Below are positions 35,156 to 46,463 of a stretch of 64,000 bases of DNA, piece after piece (the first letter of the stretch is position 1; every line of letters begins with the position of its first letter). The notes beneath the pieces were generated by a model that was given only the letters and a program-made list of their open reading frames with translations, was not told the DNA's origin and ran no database searches. The translations under genes and the position numbers were made by a program. Source of the stretch: Oricola sp. (lineage in GTDB: Bacteria; Pseudomonadota; Alphaproteobacteria; Rhizobiales; Rhizobiaceae); NCBI RefSeq assembly GCF_022763245.1, contig NZ_JALEGV010000014.1, positions 186,001 through 250,000 on the forward strand. The letters run 5' to 3'.

Positions 35156-36561
35156 GCGCGCCGGCACGCCGGCGCCGGCCGGGGCCGCGCAAGACAGACC
35201 AGGCGGCGCCGCGGCCCGACGACAAGCCGGGCCTCGCGACACGGCAGGCCGCGCACCGCATCCTCGGGGCGATCCTCGACGCGAAATCGTCGATGGACGG
35301 GTTGACCGACGAGGTGCACGGCCATCCGCACTATCTGGCGCTGGAGCTGCGCGACCGGGCGCTGGTGCGGGCCATGCTTCTCGCGTCGCTGCGCCATTAC
35401 GGCGATCTCGACGACACGATCCGCCGCTTCACCGAAAAGCCGCTCCCCGCCGGCGCGACGGGGCTGCGCAACATCCTGATTGCCGGGCTGGCGCAGATCC
35501 TCTTCCTCGACGTTCCCGATCACAGCGCGGTCGATCTCGCGGTCACGGCGGCGCAGGCCGATCCGCGGTCGCGGCGTTTCGCGCGGCTGGTCAACGCGCT
35601 CCTGCGGCGTGCCTCGCGCGACAAGGACGGCTTGCTGGCGCGTTTCGCCGAAGCGCCGGTGCGCGCGCCGCAATGGTTCGCGGACCGTCTCGACGCGATC
35701 CACGGTCCCGAGACGGCGGCCAGGATCGACGCCTGCCACCGCGTCGAGGCGCCGATCGACCTGACGCTGAAGGCCGGCGAGCAGCCGCAGGCCGCCGAAT
35801 GGGCGGAGAAGCTCGAGGCGATCGTCCTGCCGACGGGATCGCTGCGGCTGACCGGAGCGTCGCGCGAGATCCCGTCGCTGCCCGGCTACGACACCGGTGC
35901 GTGGTGGGTGCAGGACGCGGCGGCCGCCATGCCGGCGCGGCTGTTCGGCGATCTCGAAGGCAAGCGCGCGGCCGACCTTTGCGCCGCGCCGGGCGGCAAA
36001 ACCGCCCAGATGCTCGATGCCGGCGCGACCGTGACCGCTCTCGACCTGTCGGCGAACCGGCTGAAGCGGCTCCATGCCAATCTGGAGCGGCTGGGTCTCG
36101 GGTCGCGCTGCGAGACGGTGGCGGTCGACATGTTCGCCTTTGCGCCGGAGGGGCCCTTCGACGCCGTGCTGCTCGACGCGCCCTGTTCGTCCACCGGCAC
36201 GGTGCGCCGCCATCCGGACGTGCCGTTCACGAAATCGCCCGCCGACATCGAAAAACTCGCCGGGCTGCAGGCGCGGATGCTCGACCATGCGGCGACGCTG
36301 GTCGCGCCGGGCGGGTTGCTGGTGTTTTCCAATTGCTCGCTCGACCCGCTGGAAGGCGAGACGGTGGCCCGCGATTTCGCCGGAAACCATCCGGAATTCG
36401 AGATCGTGCCAGTGACCGGCGACGAGGCGCCGGGCGTGGAGAACGCCGTCACGCCGGAAGGGTTTCTGCGGCTGACGCCCGCGCATCTGGACCTGGGTGA
36501 CCCTGCGACAAGCGGCGTGGACGGATTCTTCGCCGCGCGCTTCCGGCGGCTTATCGGATAG
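35152..36561 (+). CDS. rsmB: 16S rRNA (cytosine-C5-) methyltransferase RsmB family
   Basis: The 469-residue protein joins an N-terminal NusB-like RNA-binding domain ([42 protein letters not shown]) to a methyltransferase domain. The SAM-binding [12 protein letters not shown] and the two catalytic cysteines Cys345 (DAPCSSTGT) and Cys395 (FSNCSLDP) are present. It methylates C967 of 16S rRNA in E. coli terms. The start is probably TTG 35152, overlapping the htpX stop as TTGA; GTG 35146 is an alternative. The first 25 residues are basic. Confidence 0.9.
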   Translation: MSAPARRRRPGPRKTDQAAPRPDDKPGLATRQAAHRILGAILDAKSSMDGLTDEVHGHPHYLALELRDRALVRAMLLASLRHYGDLDDTIRRFTEKPLPAGATGLRNILIAGLAQILFLDVPDHSAVDLAVTAAQADPRSRRFARLVNALLRRASRDKDGLLARFAEAPVRAPQWFADRLDAIHGPETAARIDACHRVEAPIDLTLKAGEQPQAAEWAEKLEAIVLPTGSLRLTGASREIPSLPGYDTGAWWVQDAAAAMPARLFGDLEGKRAADLCAAPGGKTAQMLDAGATVTALDLSANRLKRLHANLERLGLGSRCETVAVDMFAFAPEGPFDAVLLDAPCSSTGTVRRHPDVPFTKSPADIEKLAGLQARMLDHAATLVAPGGLLVFSNCSLDPLEGETVARDFAGNHPEFEIVPVTGDEAPGVENAVTPEGFLRLTPAHLDLGDPATSGVDGFFAARFRRLIG

Positions 36562-36639
36562 CCGAGACGCGTCCCTGATTGTAAAGCAGATGCAATTGTT
36601 TATCCTTCGATTCGTCTTGAACGGCGGGATGGAGATCAA

Positions 36640-38334
36640 GTGGGCCGACCCGCATTGATGAACGGTCCGGCATATTGGTTGTCGGGTGTTCGGCTGTTTT
36701 GGTCCGGAGTGCGCCAGCGCATCCAGAAGGGGCCGGTTTTTGCCTGGCGGTTCATGGGACCGGTGCCGGAACGGCTGACCATGGTCCCGCCGGACCTGCG
36801 GCCGGCCGATCCGCTCGCCGCGCGCGACTTCTACGAGGGGCGCTATTCCTTCGCGGGCCGTGTCGTCGACACCGGCGGCGCGTCGCCCTTTTCCGTCGAT
36901 CCGCCGTCGGTGGCCTGGGAAGACGCGCTGAACGGGTTTCGCTGGCTTCGCCACATGAAGGGCGCCGACAGCGATCTCGCCTCCACCAATGCCCGCGCGC
37001 TGGTCAATGACTGGATCACGAGCCAGGGCCGCGGCGTGTCCGGCAATGCCTGGAAGATGAGCGTCACGGCGGCGCGGGTGATCGCGTGGATGCAGTATTC
37101 GCGCCTGCTGCTGCTCGACAGCGATCCCGTCTTCTACCGCCGCTTCATGGGGTCGCTGGCGCGCCAGGTGCGTTATCTCCGCGGCCTCGCCGCCTCGATG
37201 AGCGACGATCTGGACGCGCTGACCGTGCGCATCGCGCTGGCCTATGCGGCGCAGGTGCTGCCGACATCGGCGCGGTTCGAGGCCTCGGCGGCGAAGAACC
37301 TGGAATATCAGCTGCGCACGCAGATCCTGCCCGATGGCGGGCATGTCAGCCGGTGCCCGGACGTGCTGCCGGGCCTGCTCGCCGACCTTCTGCCGCTGGC
37401 GCAGTGCTACGTTTCCGCGTCGAAGCCCGTGCCGCAGGAACTCGTCCGCTCGCTGGACCGGCTCTATCCGGCGCTGCGGTTCTTCCGCCATGTGGACGGG
37501 CACATGGCCATGTTCCATGGCGCGGGCAGCAGCAATCTCAACCTGGCGGCGGCGGTTCTTCGCCACGACCAGAACGGCGCCCAGCCGCTGGGGCACATGC
37601 CGCATTCCGGCTATCAGCGGATGGCGCGCGACGGATCGGTCGTCATTGTCGATACTGGCGTGCCGCCGTCCGGGCTGCACGGGTTCGAAGGCCATGCGAG
37701 TTGCCTCGCCTTCGAGTTCTCCAGCGGCCGCCAGCGGCTGATCGTGAATTCCGGCGTCGATACGCTGCTCAGGGAGCGCTATCGCGACATGGCGCGCGTG
37801 ACGGCGGCCCATTCGACGCTGGTTCTGGAGGACACGTCGTCGGCGCGGTTCGGCAGTTCGTCGAAACCGTCGGGCGAGAAATGCCTGAGGATCGTCTCGG
37901 GTCCGTCGACCGTGCGCATCGAGCGGCGGGAGAATGCCGGTTCGCCGGGCTTCGTCGCCCGACATGACGGCTATCTGCGCCAGTTCGGATTGTGGCACGA
38001 GCGCGCGATGGCGCTGCAGGAAGACGGCGCGCGCATCGACGGCCGGGACCGTCTGGTGCGCCAGGGGCGCGGCGGCGGGCAGGCGCAGCGGCAATTCGAC
38101 ATCCGTTTCCACCTGCATCCGGTGGTGCGCGCGACGCGCGAGGATAACCGGTCGGTGCATCTGTCGACCCAGCAGGGCGAGAGCTGGCTGTTCACCGCCA
38201 ATGACGGTGACGTCACGATCGAGGAATCCATCCATTTCGCCGGCATTGCAGGCCCGGTGAAGTCCCACCAGATCGTCATTGCGGGCATCTGGCCCGACAT
38301 CGAGGCGGTCGAGTGGATTTTCCGCAAGACCTGA
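36640..38334 (+). CDS. Heparinase II/III family protein
   Basis: The 564-residue protein has an N-terminal alpha/alpha barrel followed by a beta-sandwich with heparinase II/III signatures: GHMPHSGYQRMARDGSVVIVDTG, GHASCLAFEFSSGRQRLIVNSG and AAHSTLVLEDTSS. Family members cleave acidic polysaccharides by beta-elimination. No signal peptide is evident; the N-terminus is only moderately hydrophobic. GTG 36640 follows GGAG with 6-nt spacing. The gene sits between rsmB and purH, an order I know from other Rhizobiales, so it looks like a housekeeping or envelope gene. Its substrate is unknown. Confidence 0.82.
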   Translation: MGRPALMNGPAYWLSGVRLFWSGVRQRIQKGPVFAWRFMGPVPERLTMVPPDLRPADPLAARDFYEGRYSFAGRVVDTGGASPFSVDPPSVAWEDALNGFRWLRHMKGADSDLASTNARALVNDWITSQGRGVSGNAWKMSVTAARVIAWMQYSRLLLLDSDPVFYRRFMGSLARQVRYLRGLAASMSDDLDALTVRIALAYAAQVLPTSARFEASAAKNLEYQLRTQILPDGGHVSRCPDVLPGLLADLLPLAQCYVSASKPVPQELVRSLDRLYPALRFFRHVDGHMAMFHGAGSSNLNLAAAVLRHDQNGAQPLGHMPHSGYQRMARDGSVVIVDTGVPPSGLHGFEGHASCLAFEFSSGRQRLIVNSGVDTLLRERYRDMARVTAAHSTLVLEDTSSARFGSSSKPSGEKCLRIVSGPSTVRIERRENAGSPGFVARHDGYLRQFGLWHERAMALQEDGARIDGRDRLVRQGRGGGQAQRQFDIRFHLHPVVRATREDNRSVHLSTQQGESWLFTANDGDVTIEESIHFAGIAGPVKSHQIVIAGIWPDIEAVEWIFRKT

Positions 38335-38448
38335 CCGGCTTGGGCCCAGACTTGCGGTGCATGGGCGGCTTTGCCCGATAGGCACGGCGTCCGTGTCGTG
38401 CTAGCAGCGGCGGCGAACCCCTCATTTCGATGCATGAAGGACCGACCG

Positions 38449-40065
38449 ATGGCCGTCGCTTCCAAGAAAATTCCCGCCCCGGACCGCGTGGCGATCCGCC
38501 GGGCGCTGTTGTCCGTTTCCGACAAGACCGGTCTGATCGACCTCGCCCGTGAGCTGAGCGCCCGCGGCGTCGAACTGGTGTCCACCGGCGGCACGCGCAA
38601 GGCGATCGCGGAAGCCGGGCTTCCCGTCATCGATGTCGCCGACGTCACCGGCTTTCCGGAGATCATGGACGGCCGGGTCAAGACGCTGCATCCCGCCGTG
38701 CATGGCGGCCTGCTCGCGGTGCGCGACGATCCGGAGCATGTCGCGGCGATGCAGGCCAACGACATCGCGGCGTTCGATCTCGTCGTGATCAACCTCTATC
38801 CCTTCGAGGAAGTGGTCGCCGCCGATTCCGACTATCCGACGACGGTCGAGAACATCGACATCGGCGGGCCGGCCATGGTGCGCGCCTCGGCGAAGAACCA
38901 TGCCTATGTCACCATCGTCACCGATCCGGCCGACTATGGCGACGTGACCGCGATGCTCGCCGAGAACGATGGCGCGTCGACGCTCGACCAGCGCAAGCGT
39001 TTCGCGGCCAAGGCCTTCCAGCGCACCGCCAGCTATGACGTGATGATCGCCGACTACATGGCCGGGCAGTTGTCGTTGCCCGCGGTCAGCCGGCATCACG
39101 CCACGGGCGGCACGCTGTCGCTGGCCATGCGCTACGGCGAGAACCCGCATCAGGCGGCCGGTCTCTATCTGACCGGCGAGAAGCGCCCGGGCGTCGCCAC
39201 GGCGACGCTGCTGCAGGGCAAGGCGCTTTCCTACAACAACATCAACGACACGGACGCGGCCTTCGAACTGGTCAGCGAGTTCGGCGCGGACACGCCGGCG
39301 GTGGCGATCATCAAGCACGCCAATCCCTGCGGCGTGGCGACGGGCGGCACGCTGGTCGATGCCTATCGCCGGGCCTTCGATTGCGACCGGACGTCGGCGT
39401 TTGGCGGGATCGTGGCGCTCAACCGGACGCTCGACGCCGAGGCGGCCGAAGAGATCGTCAAGATCTTCACCGAGGTGATCATCGCGCCGGCCGTGACCGA
39501 CGAAGCGGCGGCGATCGTCGCGGCGAAGAAGAACCTGCGGCTTCTGACGACCGGCGCGCTGGCCGATCCGCGCGCCCGGGGCATTCTGGTCAAGTCGGTT
39601 GCCGGCGGCTTCCTGAAGCAGGAGCGCGACAGCGCCGTGGTCGACGACCTCGACCTGAAATGCGTGACCAGGCGCCAGCCGACCGAGGCCGAGCTGGCCG
39701 ACATGAAATTCGCCTTCCGCGTCGCCAAGCACGTCAAGTCGAACGCCATCGTCTATGTGAAGGACCTTGCCACCGTCGGTGTCGGCGCCGGCCAGATGAG
39801 CCGGGTGGATTCGGCCCGCATCGCCGCGCGCAAGGCGCAGGACGCGGCCGAGGCGATGGGGCTTTCCGAGCCGCTCACCGAGGGCTGCGTCGTGGCCTCG
39901 GACGCCTTCTTCCCTTTCGCCGACGGCCTGATGAGCGCGATCGAGGCGGGTGCGAAGGCGGTGATCCAGCCGGGCGGATCGATGCGCGACGACGAGGTGA
40001 TCGCGGCCGCCGACGAGCACGGCATCGCCATGGTCGTCACCGGCGTCCGGCACTTCCGGCACTGA
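38449..40065 (+). CDS. purH: Bifunctional AICAR formyltransferase / IMP cyclohydrolase
   Basis: The 538-residue protein has an N-terminal IMP cyclohydrolase domain of the MGS-like fold ([46 protein letters not shown]) and a C-terminal AICAR transformylase (LRYGENPHQ-like [32 protein letters not shown]). It catalyses the last two steps of IMP synthesis. ATG 38449 follows AAGGA at 7-nt spacing. The stop is 7 bp from the converging MFS gene. Confidence 0.97.
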   Translation: MAVASKKIPAPDRVAIRRALLSVSDKTGLIDLARELSARGVELVSTGGTRKAIAEAGLPVIDVADVTGFPEIMDGRVKTLHPAVHGGLLAVRDDPEHVAAMQANDIAAFDLVVINLYPFEEVVAADSDYPTTVENIDIGGPAMVRASAKNHAYVTIVTDPADYGDVTAMLAENDGASTLDQRKRFAAKAFQRTASYDVMIADYMAGQLSLPAVSRHHATGGTLSLAMRYGENPHQAAGLYLTGEKRPGVATATLLQGKALSYNNINDTDAAFELVSEFGADTPAVAIIKHANPCGVATGGTLVDAYRRAFDCDRTSAFGGIVALNRTLDAEAAEEIVKIFTEVIIAPAVTDEAAAIVAAKKNLRLLTTGALADPRARGILVKSVAGGFLKQERDSAVVDDLDLKCVTRRQPTEAELADMKFAFRVAKHVKSNAIVYVKDLATVGVGAGQMSRVDSARIAARKAQDAAEAMGLSEPLTEGCVVASDAFFPFADGLMSAIEAGAKAVIQPGGSMRDDEVIAAADEHGIAMVVTGVRHFRH

Positions 40066-40072
40066 CGGGCGG

Positions 40073-41473
40073 CTATTCCTCCGGCGTGTGCGCCGGGTAG
40101 GGCGTCGCCTGCAGGATCGCGTAGCCGACCACGAAGAACACGATCAGCGTCGCCATGCCGATGCGTGGCGAGCCGGTCAGCGCGGTGACGGTGGCGACCG
40201 AGAAGGGCGCGAGGAAACTCGTCGCCCGGCCCGACAGCGCATAGATGCCGAAATAGCGGCCGGCCTCGTCCTCCGACACGCTGCGCGCCAGATAGGAGCG
40301 CGACGAGGCCTGTACGGGTCCGAAGACCAGCCCGATCAGCAGGCCGAAGACGATATAGGCCTTCTCCGCCGCCGTGCCGAAGAGGCCGCCGGAATCCGCC
40401 TCGCCGAATTCCAGGAGACCGAAGAGCGTGAAGCCGGGACCGGTGGAAACGATGCCCAGCGTCGCGACCAGCAGGCAGGCGACCGATATCAGCACGACCT
40501 TCTTCGAGCCGATGCGATGATCGACGGACCCGCCGGCCATGGAGCCGAAGATGGCGACGACGTTCAGGATGATGCCGTAGATCCCGATCTCGGTGATCGA
40601 CCAGTCGAACATCGCCGCGGCGAAGCCGCCGCCGAGGGCCAGCAGCGCTCCGACTCCGTCCTGATAGATCATCCGTGCGATCAGGAAGCGCACGATGCCC
40701 ACGCGTTCGCGCGCCTCGCGCAGCGTGTCCTTGAGGTCTGAAAGGCCGGAGCGGACGGCCTCGCCGAGTTGCCGGCCGCGCTTGGCGTCGGGCGTGAAGA
40801 AGAACATCGGCAGGATGAAGACGAGGTACCAGATCGCCGAGATCGGCCCGGTGACGCGGGCATCCTCGCCGAGCGCCGGGTCGAGCCCGAACAGCGGCTC
40901 GATGCCGAGGATCGTGACGCCCGTTTCCGGCGATCCAGCGAGCGCCAGCACGACGAAGATCAGCACGATCATGCCGCCCATGTAGCCGAGCCCCCAGGCG
41001 GTGTTGGAGACGCGGCCGATATTCTCGCGCGAGACCAGGCGCGGAAGCATGGAATCGTTGAAAACGGTAGAGAACTCGGCGGCGATCGAGGCGCAGGTGT
41101 AGCAGACGAGGACCCAGAACAGGCTCGATCCCGGTGCGGCGAACCACAGCAGCGCCAGCGAGACGATCTGCAGCACGGCGAACATGCCGATCCACGGCTT
41201 GCGCGGACCGGTCTGGTCGGAGATCGAGCCGAGGATCGGCGACAGCACCGCGATCACGAGGCCGCCGGCCGCGATGGCATAGCCCCATGCGGCCTGGCCG
41301 GTCGCGGGGTCAGGCGCCATGCGGGAGACGAAATAGGGGCCGAAGATGAAGGTGGTGACCACCGTGAAGAACGGCTGCGCCGCCCAGTCGAAGAACATCC
41401 AGCCGGCAATGCCCCGCCGGGTGACGGGGTTTGCGCCAGCCGCAGGCGTCGCATCCGCGTTGAGATCGCTCAT
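40073..41473 (-). CDS. UMF1-type MFS transporter
   Basis: The 466-residue protein has about 12 membrane segments and the UMF1/Atg22-like features [25 protein letters not shown] at the first helix, [17 protein letters not shown] between helices 2 and 3, and [29 protein letters not shown] in the second half. Members are found in bacteria and as vacuolar amino-acid exporters in fungi. It lies 14 bp downstream of the glutamate dehydrogenase gene on the same strand, so the two are probably co-transcribed. An amino-acid role is suggested by that pairing only. Confidence 0.82.
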   Translation of the reverse strand: MSDLNADATPAAGANPVTRRGIAGWMFFDWAAQPFFTVVTTFIFGPYFVSRMAPDPATGQAAWGYAIAAGGLVIAVLSPILGSISDQTGPRKPWIGMFAVLQIVSLALLWFAAPGSSLFWVLVCYTCASIAAEFSTVFNDSMLPRLVSRENIGRVSNTAWGLGYMGGMIVLIFVVLALAGSPETGVTILGIEPLFGLDPALGEDARVTGPISAIWYLVFILPMFFFTPDAKRGRQLGEAVRSGLSDLKDTLREARERVGIVRFLIARMIYQDGVGALLALGGGFAAAMFDWSITEIGIYGIILNVVAIFGSMAGGSVDHRIGSKKVVLISVACLLVATLGIVSTGPGFTLFGLLEFGEADSGGLFGTAAEKAYIVFGLLIGLVFGPVQASSRSYLARSVSEDEAGRYFGIYALSGRATSFLAPFSVATVTALTGSPRIGMATLIVFFVVGYAILQATPYPAHTPEE

Positions 41474-41487
41474 TCGGGTTTCCGAGG

Positions 41488-44400
41488 CTAGGAGACGAGG
41501 TCGGCCAGCAAGCCGGCCGCGACGGTCAGACGGGAGACCGTCAGGCCGCCGGACTTGGTGAGGTCGGCGATGCGGGTCTGGACGCGGGCGATGCGCAATT
41601 CATTGTCCTCGAACCATTGGGCGACCGCGTCGCGCGACGGCGTGCCGGCATCCGTCGCGGACAGGGCGGCGCTGGTGATGGAGATGCGCGCCGAATTGAT
41701 GATGTCGAGCGCCCGGTTCTGGGCCAGGCCGTCGAAATAATCGACGGTCGGCAAGTCCCAGGCCAGCCGCTCGAGGCGGCCGATGCGGAACATCTCGGTC
41801 ACGGCGAAGAAGGCTTCCGCCGAGGCCAGCACCGGCCGGCCCGACGATTTCGACACGCTGAGGATGTCAGGCGTCATGGCGATGATCGGCATCAGGGCGA
41901 TGCGGTTCGCGATCTCGGCCGACAGACCCTCGGTTTCCAGTTCCGCGCGCCGCCCGCCGATCCACTCGACGAGATAGGGCGGCATCAGGGAGGCCAGTTG
42001 GGGTTCGAGTTCCTCGGTGGCGGCCCGCAGCATCGCGACCGACCCGGCGAGCGGCGCGTGGCTCTCGCCGTTCTTGATGAACTGGCCCATGGCGATGCGC
42101 AGCGATTCGCCGATCTCGTCATAGATGTCGAGCTGGCGGGCCCCGGAAATCCGGTTGTCCAGCGCGTCGACGGCGGCATAGAGCGAGGGCAGGTCGTAGC
42201 CGTCGCGCACGGCGACGAAGGCGCGCACGATGCCGCTCGGCAGCATGCCGGTCGCGTCCTCGAAACGGCTGATCAGCGAGGTGCCGCCGCGATTGATCGC
42301 CTCGTTGGCGAGGACCGTCGCGATGATCTCGCGGCGCAGCCGGTGCGCGTTGATGCGGTCCGTGAACTCCTCGACCATGCGCGGCGGGAAATAGCCGAGC
42401 AGGTCGGCCTCCAGATAGGGATCGTCGGGCAGGTGGCTCTCGACGAGGTCGTCGAACAGCACGATCTTGGAGTAGGCGAGCAGCACGCCGATCTCGGCGC
42501 GGGTCAGGCCGCGATCGGCCTTGCGGCGCTGGGAGAGCACCGAGGCGTTCGGCAGGAACTCTACCTCGCGGTCGAGATCGCCGCGTTCCTCCAGCGATTC
42601 CATCAGCCGTTCCTGCAGCGACAGGATCGTCAGGCCGCGCCGTTCGGCCAGCGAGATCGCCAGGGTCTGGCGATAATTGTTCTCCAGCACCAGCGCGCCC
42701 ACCGTCTCGGTCATGTCGGCGAGCAGCGTGTTGCGCTCGGGGCGCGGTAGCGTGCCGTCATCCATCGCGGGCTTCAGCGCGATCTTGATGTTGACCTCGA
42801 CGTCGGAGGAATTGACGCCGGCGGAGTTGTCGATCGCATCGGAATTGCAGCGGCCGCCATGCAGCCCGTATTCGATGCGGGCGCGCTGGGTCATGCCGAG
42901 ATTGGCGCCCTCGCCGATCACCTTGGCGCCGACCTCGCGCGCGGTGATGCGGATCGGGTCGTTGGCCTTGTCGCCGGCGTCGAGATCGGTCTCGGTGGTG
43001 GCGCGGACATAGGTGCCGATGCCGCCGAACCACAGCAGTTCGGCGTCGGCCTTCAGGATGGCGGTCAGGATCTCGTTCGGCGTCGCCCGGGTCTTGCCGA
43101 GCCGGATCGCGTCGGCGGCCTGTTGCGACAGCGTGATCATCTTCTGCGCCCGCGAGAAGACGCCGCCGCCTTCCGACAGTTTCGACGTGTCGTAGTCCTG
43201 CCAGCTCGAGCGGCCCAGTTCGAACATGCGCTGGCGCTCGGCGAAGCTCGTCGCCGGGTCGGGGTCTGGATCGATGAAGATGTCGCGATGGTCGAAGGCG
43301 GCGACCAGCCTGATCTGTTCGGACAGCAGCATGCCGTTGCCGAAGACGTCGCCCGACATGTCGCCGACGCCGACCACGGTGAAGGGTTCGGACTGGATGT
43401 CCTTGTCCATCTCGCGGAAGTGCCGCTTGACCGCTTCCCAGGCGCCGCGGGCCGTGATGCCCATCTTCTTGTGGTCGTAGCCCGCCGAGCCGCCCGACGC
43501 GAAGGCGTCGTCCAGCCAGAAGCCCATCTCCTGGGAAATGGCGTTGGCGGTGTCGGAGAAGGTCGCGGTGCCCTTGTCGGCGGCGACGACGAAATAGGGG
43601 TCGTCACCGTCGCGGCGCACCGTCAGCTTCGGCGGCACGACGGTGTCGCCCTCCAGATTGTCGGTGATCGACAGGAGCGTGGAAATGAAGGTGATGTAGG
43701 CGGCGCGGCCCGCCTCGAAGATCTCGTCGCGATTTCCGCCGACAGGCAGGCGCTTCGGGTAGAAGCCGCCCTTGGCGCCGACCGGCACGATGACGGCGTT
43801 CTTGACCTGCTGCGCCTTGACGAGACCCAGCACCTCGGTGCGGTAGTCCTGGGCGCGGTCCGACCAGCGCAGGCCGCCGCGCGCCACCGGGCCGAAGCGC
43901 AGATGCACGCCTTCGACTTGCGGCCCGAAGACGAAGATCTCGCGGAAGGGCTTGGGATCGGGAAGATCGGGGATGGCGCGCGAATCGAGCTTGAAGGCGA
44001 GCGACGTGCGCAATTCGCCCTGCGGGCCGGGGCTGAAGAAGTTGGTGCGCAACGTCGCTTCGATCACCACCAGGATCGCGCGCACGATGCGGTCCTCGTC
44101 GATGGAGGGCACCTCGGCCAGCTGGTCGGCGATCGCCGCCTTGATGTGCTTGGCGGTCACGTCGGTGTCTTCGTCCGGATCGGCTTCGCGCCGCGGATCG
44201 AACATCGCGTCGAACAACTCGAAGAGCTGGCGGGCGAGCATCGGGTGGCGGATCAGCGCTCCGGCCATGTAGGCCTGCCCATAGGGCGTGCCAGCCTGGC
44301 GCAGATAGCGGCCATAGGCGCGCAGAACCGTGACCTGGCGCGCGGTCAGCCCGGCGGCGAGCACCAGGCCGTTATAGGGGTCGTTGTCGCTTTCGCGGTT

Positions 44401-46299
44401 CCAGACCGACAGGAAGGCGTCCTCGAAGATGACGCCTTCGTCCTCCATCGGCACGGCCGCGCCGGACTGGCTCTCGATCTGCATCTCGTGCAGCCAGACG
44501 GTCGCGCCGAGCTTCGCCGAGACGTCGATGGCGTAGGTCAGTTCGCTGATGACGCGGAAGCCCATGTTTTCGAGAATGGGCACGCGCTCCGACAGCGCGA
44601 CGGGCGCGCCATGGTGATAGATGCGCAGTCCGGCCTCGCTGGAGGCCTTGCCGGTGGGCCGGAAGAAGTCGACGTCGATCGGGTTGTCGGCGGAAAGCCG
44701 GGCGATGCGCCGCAGATCCTCGACCGCCTGCAGCGGCAGCACGGTGTCGCGGTAGGTGTCCGGGAAGCCGGCGTCACGCAACGCCCGCGTGGCGGGGCTG
44801 ACGCCGTCCTCCATCAGGTGCTCGACGAAATGATCCTGCCAGGTGCGGGTGATCGCCTCGATCTCCGCCTCCAGCTTCGCCTGGGCGGGCGTCGGCGTCT
44901 TGCCCTCGCGGCGGCCGATGATGAAATGCACGCGCGCCAAGGAGCCTTCCGGAAAGGCCGGGTAATAGGCCGAGATGTGGCCCTGATATTCCTGCGCGAG
45001 ATAGGCGGCGATGCGCTCGCGCGCCTGCGAATCGTAGCGGTCGCGCGGCACGAAGACGATGACGGAGACGAAGCGGTCGAACGGGTCGATGCGGCTCAAC
45101 ACGCGCACGCGGGGCCTGTCGGCGAGCGCGACGATGGTCAGCGCGTTCTCGGTCAGCGTCGGAACGTCGATCTGGAACAGTTCGTCGCGCGGATAGGATT
45201 CCAGCACGTTCATCAGCGTCTTGCCGGAATGGCTCGCCGGATCGTAGTCGGCGCGCCGCATGACGGCGTCCACCTTGGAGCGCAGATAGGGGATGCGCGT
45301 GACCGAGCGCGTGTAGGCGGTCGAGGTGAACAGGCCGACGACCCGCAATTCGCCCGACAGGCGGCCTTCCTCGTCATAGGTCTTGATGCCGACGTAATCC
45401 ATGTAGGAGCGGCGGTGGACCTTCGATTTCAGGTTCGCCTTGGCGACGATCAGCATGTCGCGGCTGTTCAGAAAGGCGCGGATCTGCGGTGTCGTGGTGA
45501 CGGGCTCGTCGCCGCGCCGCATCACGCGGACCTCCGGGTCGGACAGGATGCCGAGCGCGGGCGCGTCGGCGCGCTGCAGCTTGCCGTTCTCCTCGTCGCC
45601 GACGAAGTCGTATTCGCGCATGCCGAGGAAGGTGAAATTGTTGTCGCGCAGCCATTCCAGGAAGGCGAGCGCCTCGTTGGCGTCGGCCTGCGCGACGGGC
45701 AGGATCTTGGTCTGCAGGTCGCGCATGCTCTCATCGAGCCGGTCCAGCATGGCGCGCCAGTCGCGCACGGCGGCCTTCACCTGGGTGATGATGGTGTTGA
45801 GGTTCTCTTCCAGCGCCCGCGCGGTTTCGTCGCTGATGTCCTCAAGCATCACATGGATGACGCTGGTGCGGATCGCGCCTTCCTCCGGGACGCCGCTCGC
45901 CGAACGCGCGACGAGCTCGAAATCCGGTCCGTGATGCTTCACGTCGAAGATCGGATGCACGACGAGGCGCACGCGATGCGACATGTCGTTGATCTCGCCC
46001 ATCACCGAATCGAACAGGAACGGCATGTTCTCGTTGATGATGGAGACGACGCAGCAATTCGGCGCGCAGGCCGGCACGACCCGGACCACCGAGGCGCCGC
46101 GCGCATGCATCGCCAGCGCATCGGCCGTGACCGCGATCGCCTTGGCCGCGCAGGAGGCGTCGACAAGCGACAGGTCGTCCTCGCGGGCTTCGGAGAGCAG
46201 GGCTCGCACCAGGGTCGTCATCCGCTCGTCGGCGGCATCCATGTGGCGCAGGACGGACCCGATATAGTCCATCACTGCCGCACTTGCGTCTTTCGCCAT
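41488..46299 (-). CDS. gdhB: NAD-specific glutamate dehydrogenase (large, 180-kDa class)
   Basis: The 1,603-residue protein has the length and layout of the L_180 glutamate dehydrogenases found in Rhizobiales and Pseudomonas. N-terminal ACT-like regulatory parts lead into the catalytic core near residues 740-1150 (LRFGPVARGGLRWSDRAQDY, VPVGAKGGFYPKRLP, VVGVGDMSGDVFGNGM, GGIGTYVRATTETD). It oxidises glutamate to 2-oxoglutarate and ammonia, mainly for catabolism. ATG 46299 follows GGGAGGGGAC. The long open frame extends to 46569 without similarity, so I did not use it. Confidence 0.95.
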   Translation of the reverse strand: MAKDASAAVMDYIGSVLRHMDAADERMTTLVRALLSEAREDDLSLVDASCAAKAIAVTADALAMHARGASVVRVVPACAPNCCVVSIINENMPFLFDSVMGEINDMSHRVRLVVHPIFDVKHHGPDFELVARSASGVPEEGAIRTSVIHVMLEDISDETARALEENLNTIITQVKAAVRDWRAMLDRLDESMRDLQTKILPVAQADANEALAFLEWLRDNNFTFLGMREYDFVGDEENGKLQRADAPALGILSDPEVRVMRRGDEPVTTTPQIRAFLNSRDMLIVAKANLKSKVHRRSYMDYVGIKTYDEEGRLSGELRVVGLFTSTAYTRSVTRIPYLRSKVDAVMRRADYDPASHSGKTLMNVLESYPRDELFQIDVPTLTENALTIVALADRPRVRVLSRIDPFDRFVSVIVFVPRDRYDSQARERIAAYLAQEYQGHISAYYPAFPEGSLARVHFIIGRREGKTPTPAQAKLEAEIEAITRTWQDHFVEHLMEDGVSPATRALRDAGFPDTYRDTVLPLQAVEDLRRIARLSADNPIDVDFFRPTGKASSEAGLRIYHHGAPVALSERVPILENMGFRVISELTYAIDVSAKLGATVWLHEMQIESQSGAAVPMEDEGVIFEDAFLSVWNRESDNDPYNGLVLAAGLTARQVTVLRAYGRYLRQAGTPYGQAYMAGALIRHPMLARQLFELFDAMFDPRREADPDEDTDVTAKHIKAAIADQLAEVPSIDEDRIVRAILVVIEATLRTNFFSPGPQGELRTSLAFKLDSRAIPDLPDPKPFREIFVFGPQVEGVHLRFGPVARGGLRWSDRAQDYRTEVLGLVKAQQVKNAVIVPVGAKGGFYPKRLPVGGNRDEIFEAGRAAYITFISTLLSITDNLEGDTVVPPKLTVRRDGDDPYFVVAADKGTATFSDTANAISQEMGFWLDDAFASGGSAGYDHKKMGITARGAWEAVKRHFREMDKDIQSEPFTVVGVGDMSGDVFGNGMLLSEQIRLVAAFDHRDIFIDPDPDPATSFAERQRMFELGRSSWQDYDTSKLSEGGGVFSRAQKMITLSQQAADAIRLGKTRATPNEILTAILKADAELLWFGGIGTYVRATTETDLDAGDKANDPIRITAREVGAKVIGEGANLGMTQRARIEYGLHGGRCNSDAIDNSAGVNSSDVEVNIKIALKPAMDDGTLPRPERNTLLADMTETVGALVLENNYRQTLAISLAERRGLTILSLQERLMESLEERGDLDREVEFLPNASVLSQRRKADRGLTRAEIGVLLAYSKIVLFDDLVESHLPDDPYLEADLLGYFPPRMVEEFTDRINAHRLRREIIATVLANEAINRGGTSLISRFEDATGMLPSGIVRAFVAVRDGYDLPSLYAAVDALDNRISGARQLDIYDEIGESLRIAMGQFIKNGESHAPLAGSVAMLRAATEELEPQLASLMPPYLVEWIGGRRAELETEGLSAEIANRIALMPIIAMTPDILSVSKSSGRPVLASAEAFFAVTEMFRIGRLERLAWDLPTVDYFDGLAQNRALDIINSARISITSAALSATDAGTPSRDAVAQWFEDNELRIARVQTRIADLTKSGGLTVSRLTVAAGLLADLVS

Positions 46300-46463
46300 T
46301 GTCCCCTCCCGTTCGGTCCAAGGCTGGGTATCGCAGTTTTGCGGCGTTACCATAACAAAGCGATCCGGGCATGCAGCACAATTCTTCGCCGACGGCCTCT
46401 GTTGCCGGAAACGGCGCGCCGCGATAGTGTCCGGCCGGTTCCCGAAATTCACGGTTTTCATCG

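Noticed and set aside
34423-38385. 1,320-residue minus-strand frame across htpX, rsmB and the heparinase-like gene
   Set aside because: It spans three unrelated real genes on the other strand, which a true gene would not do.
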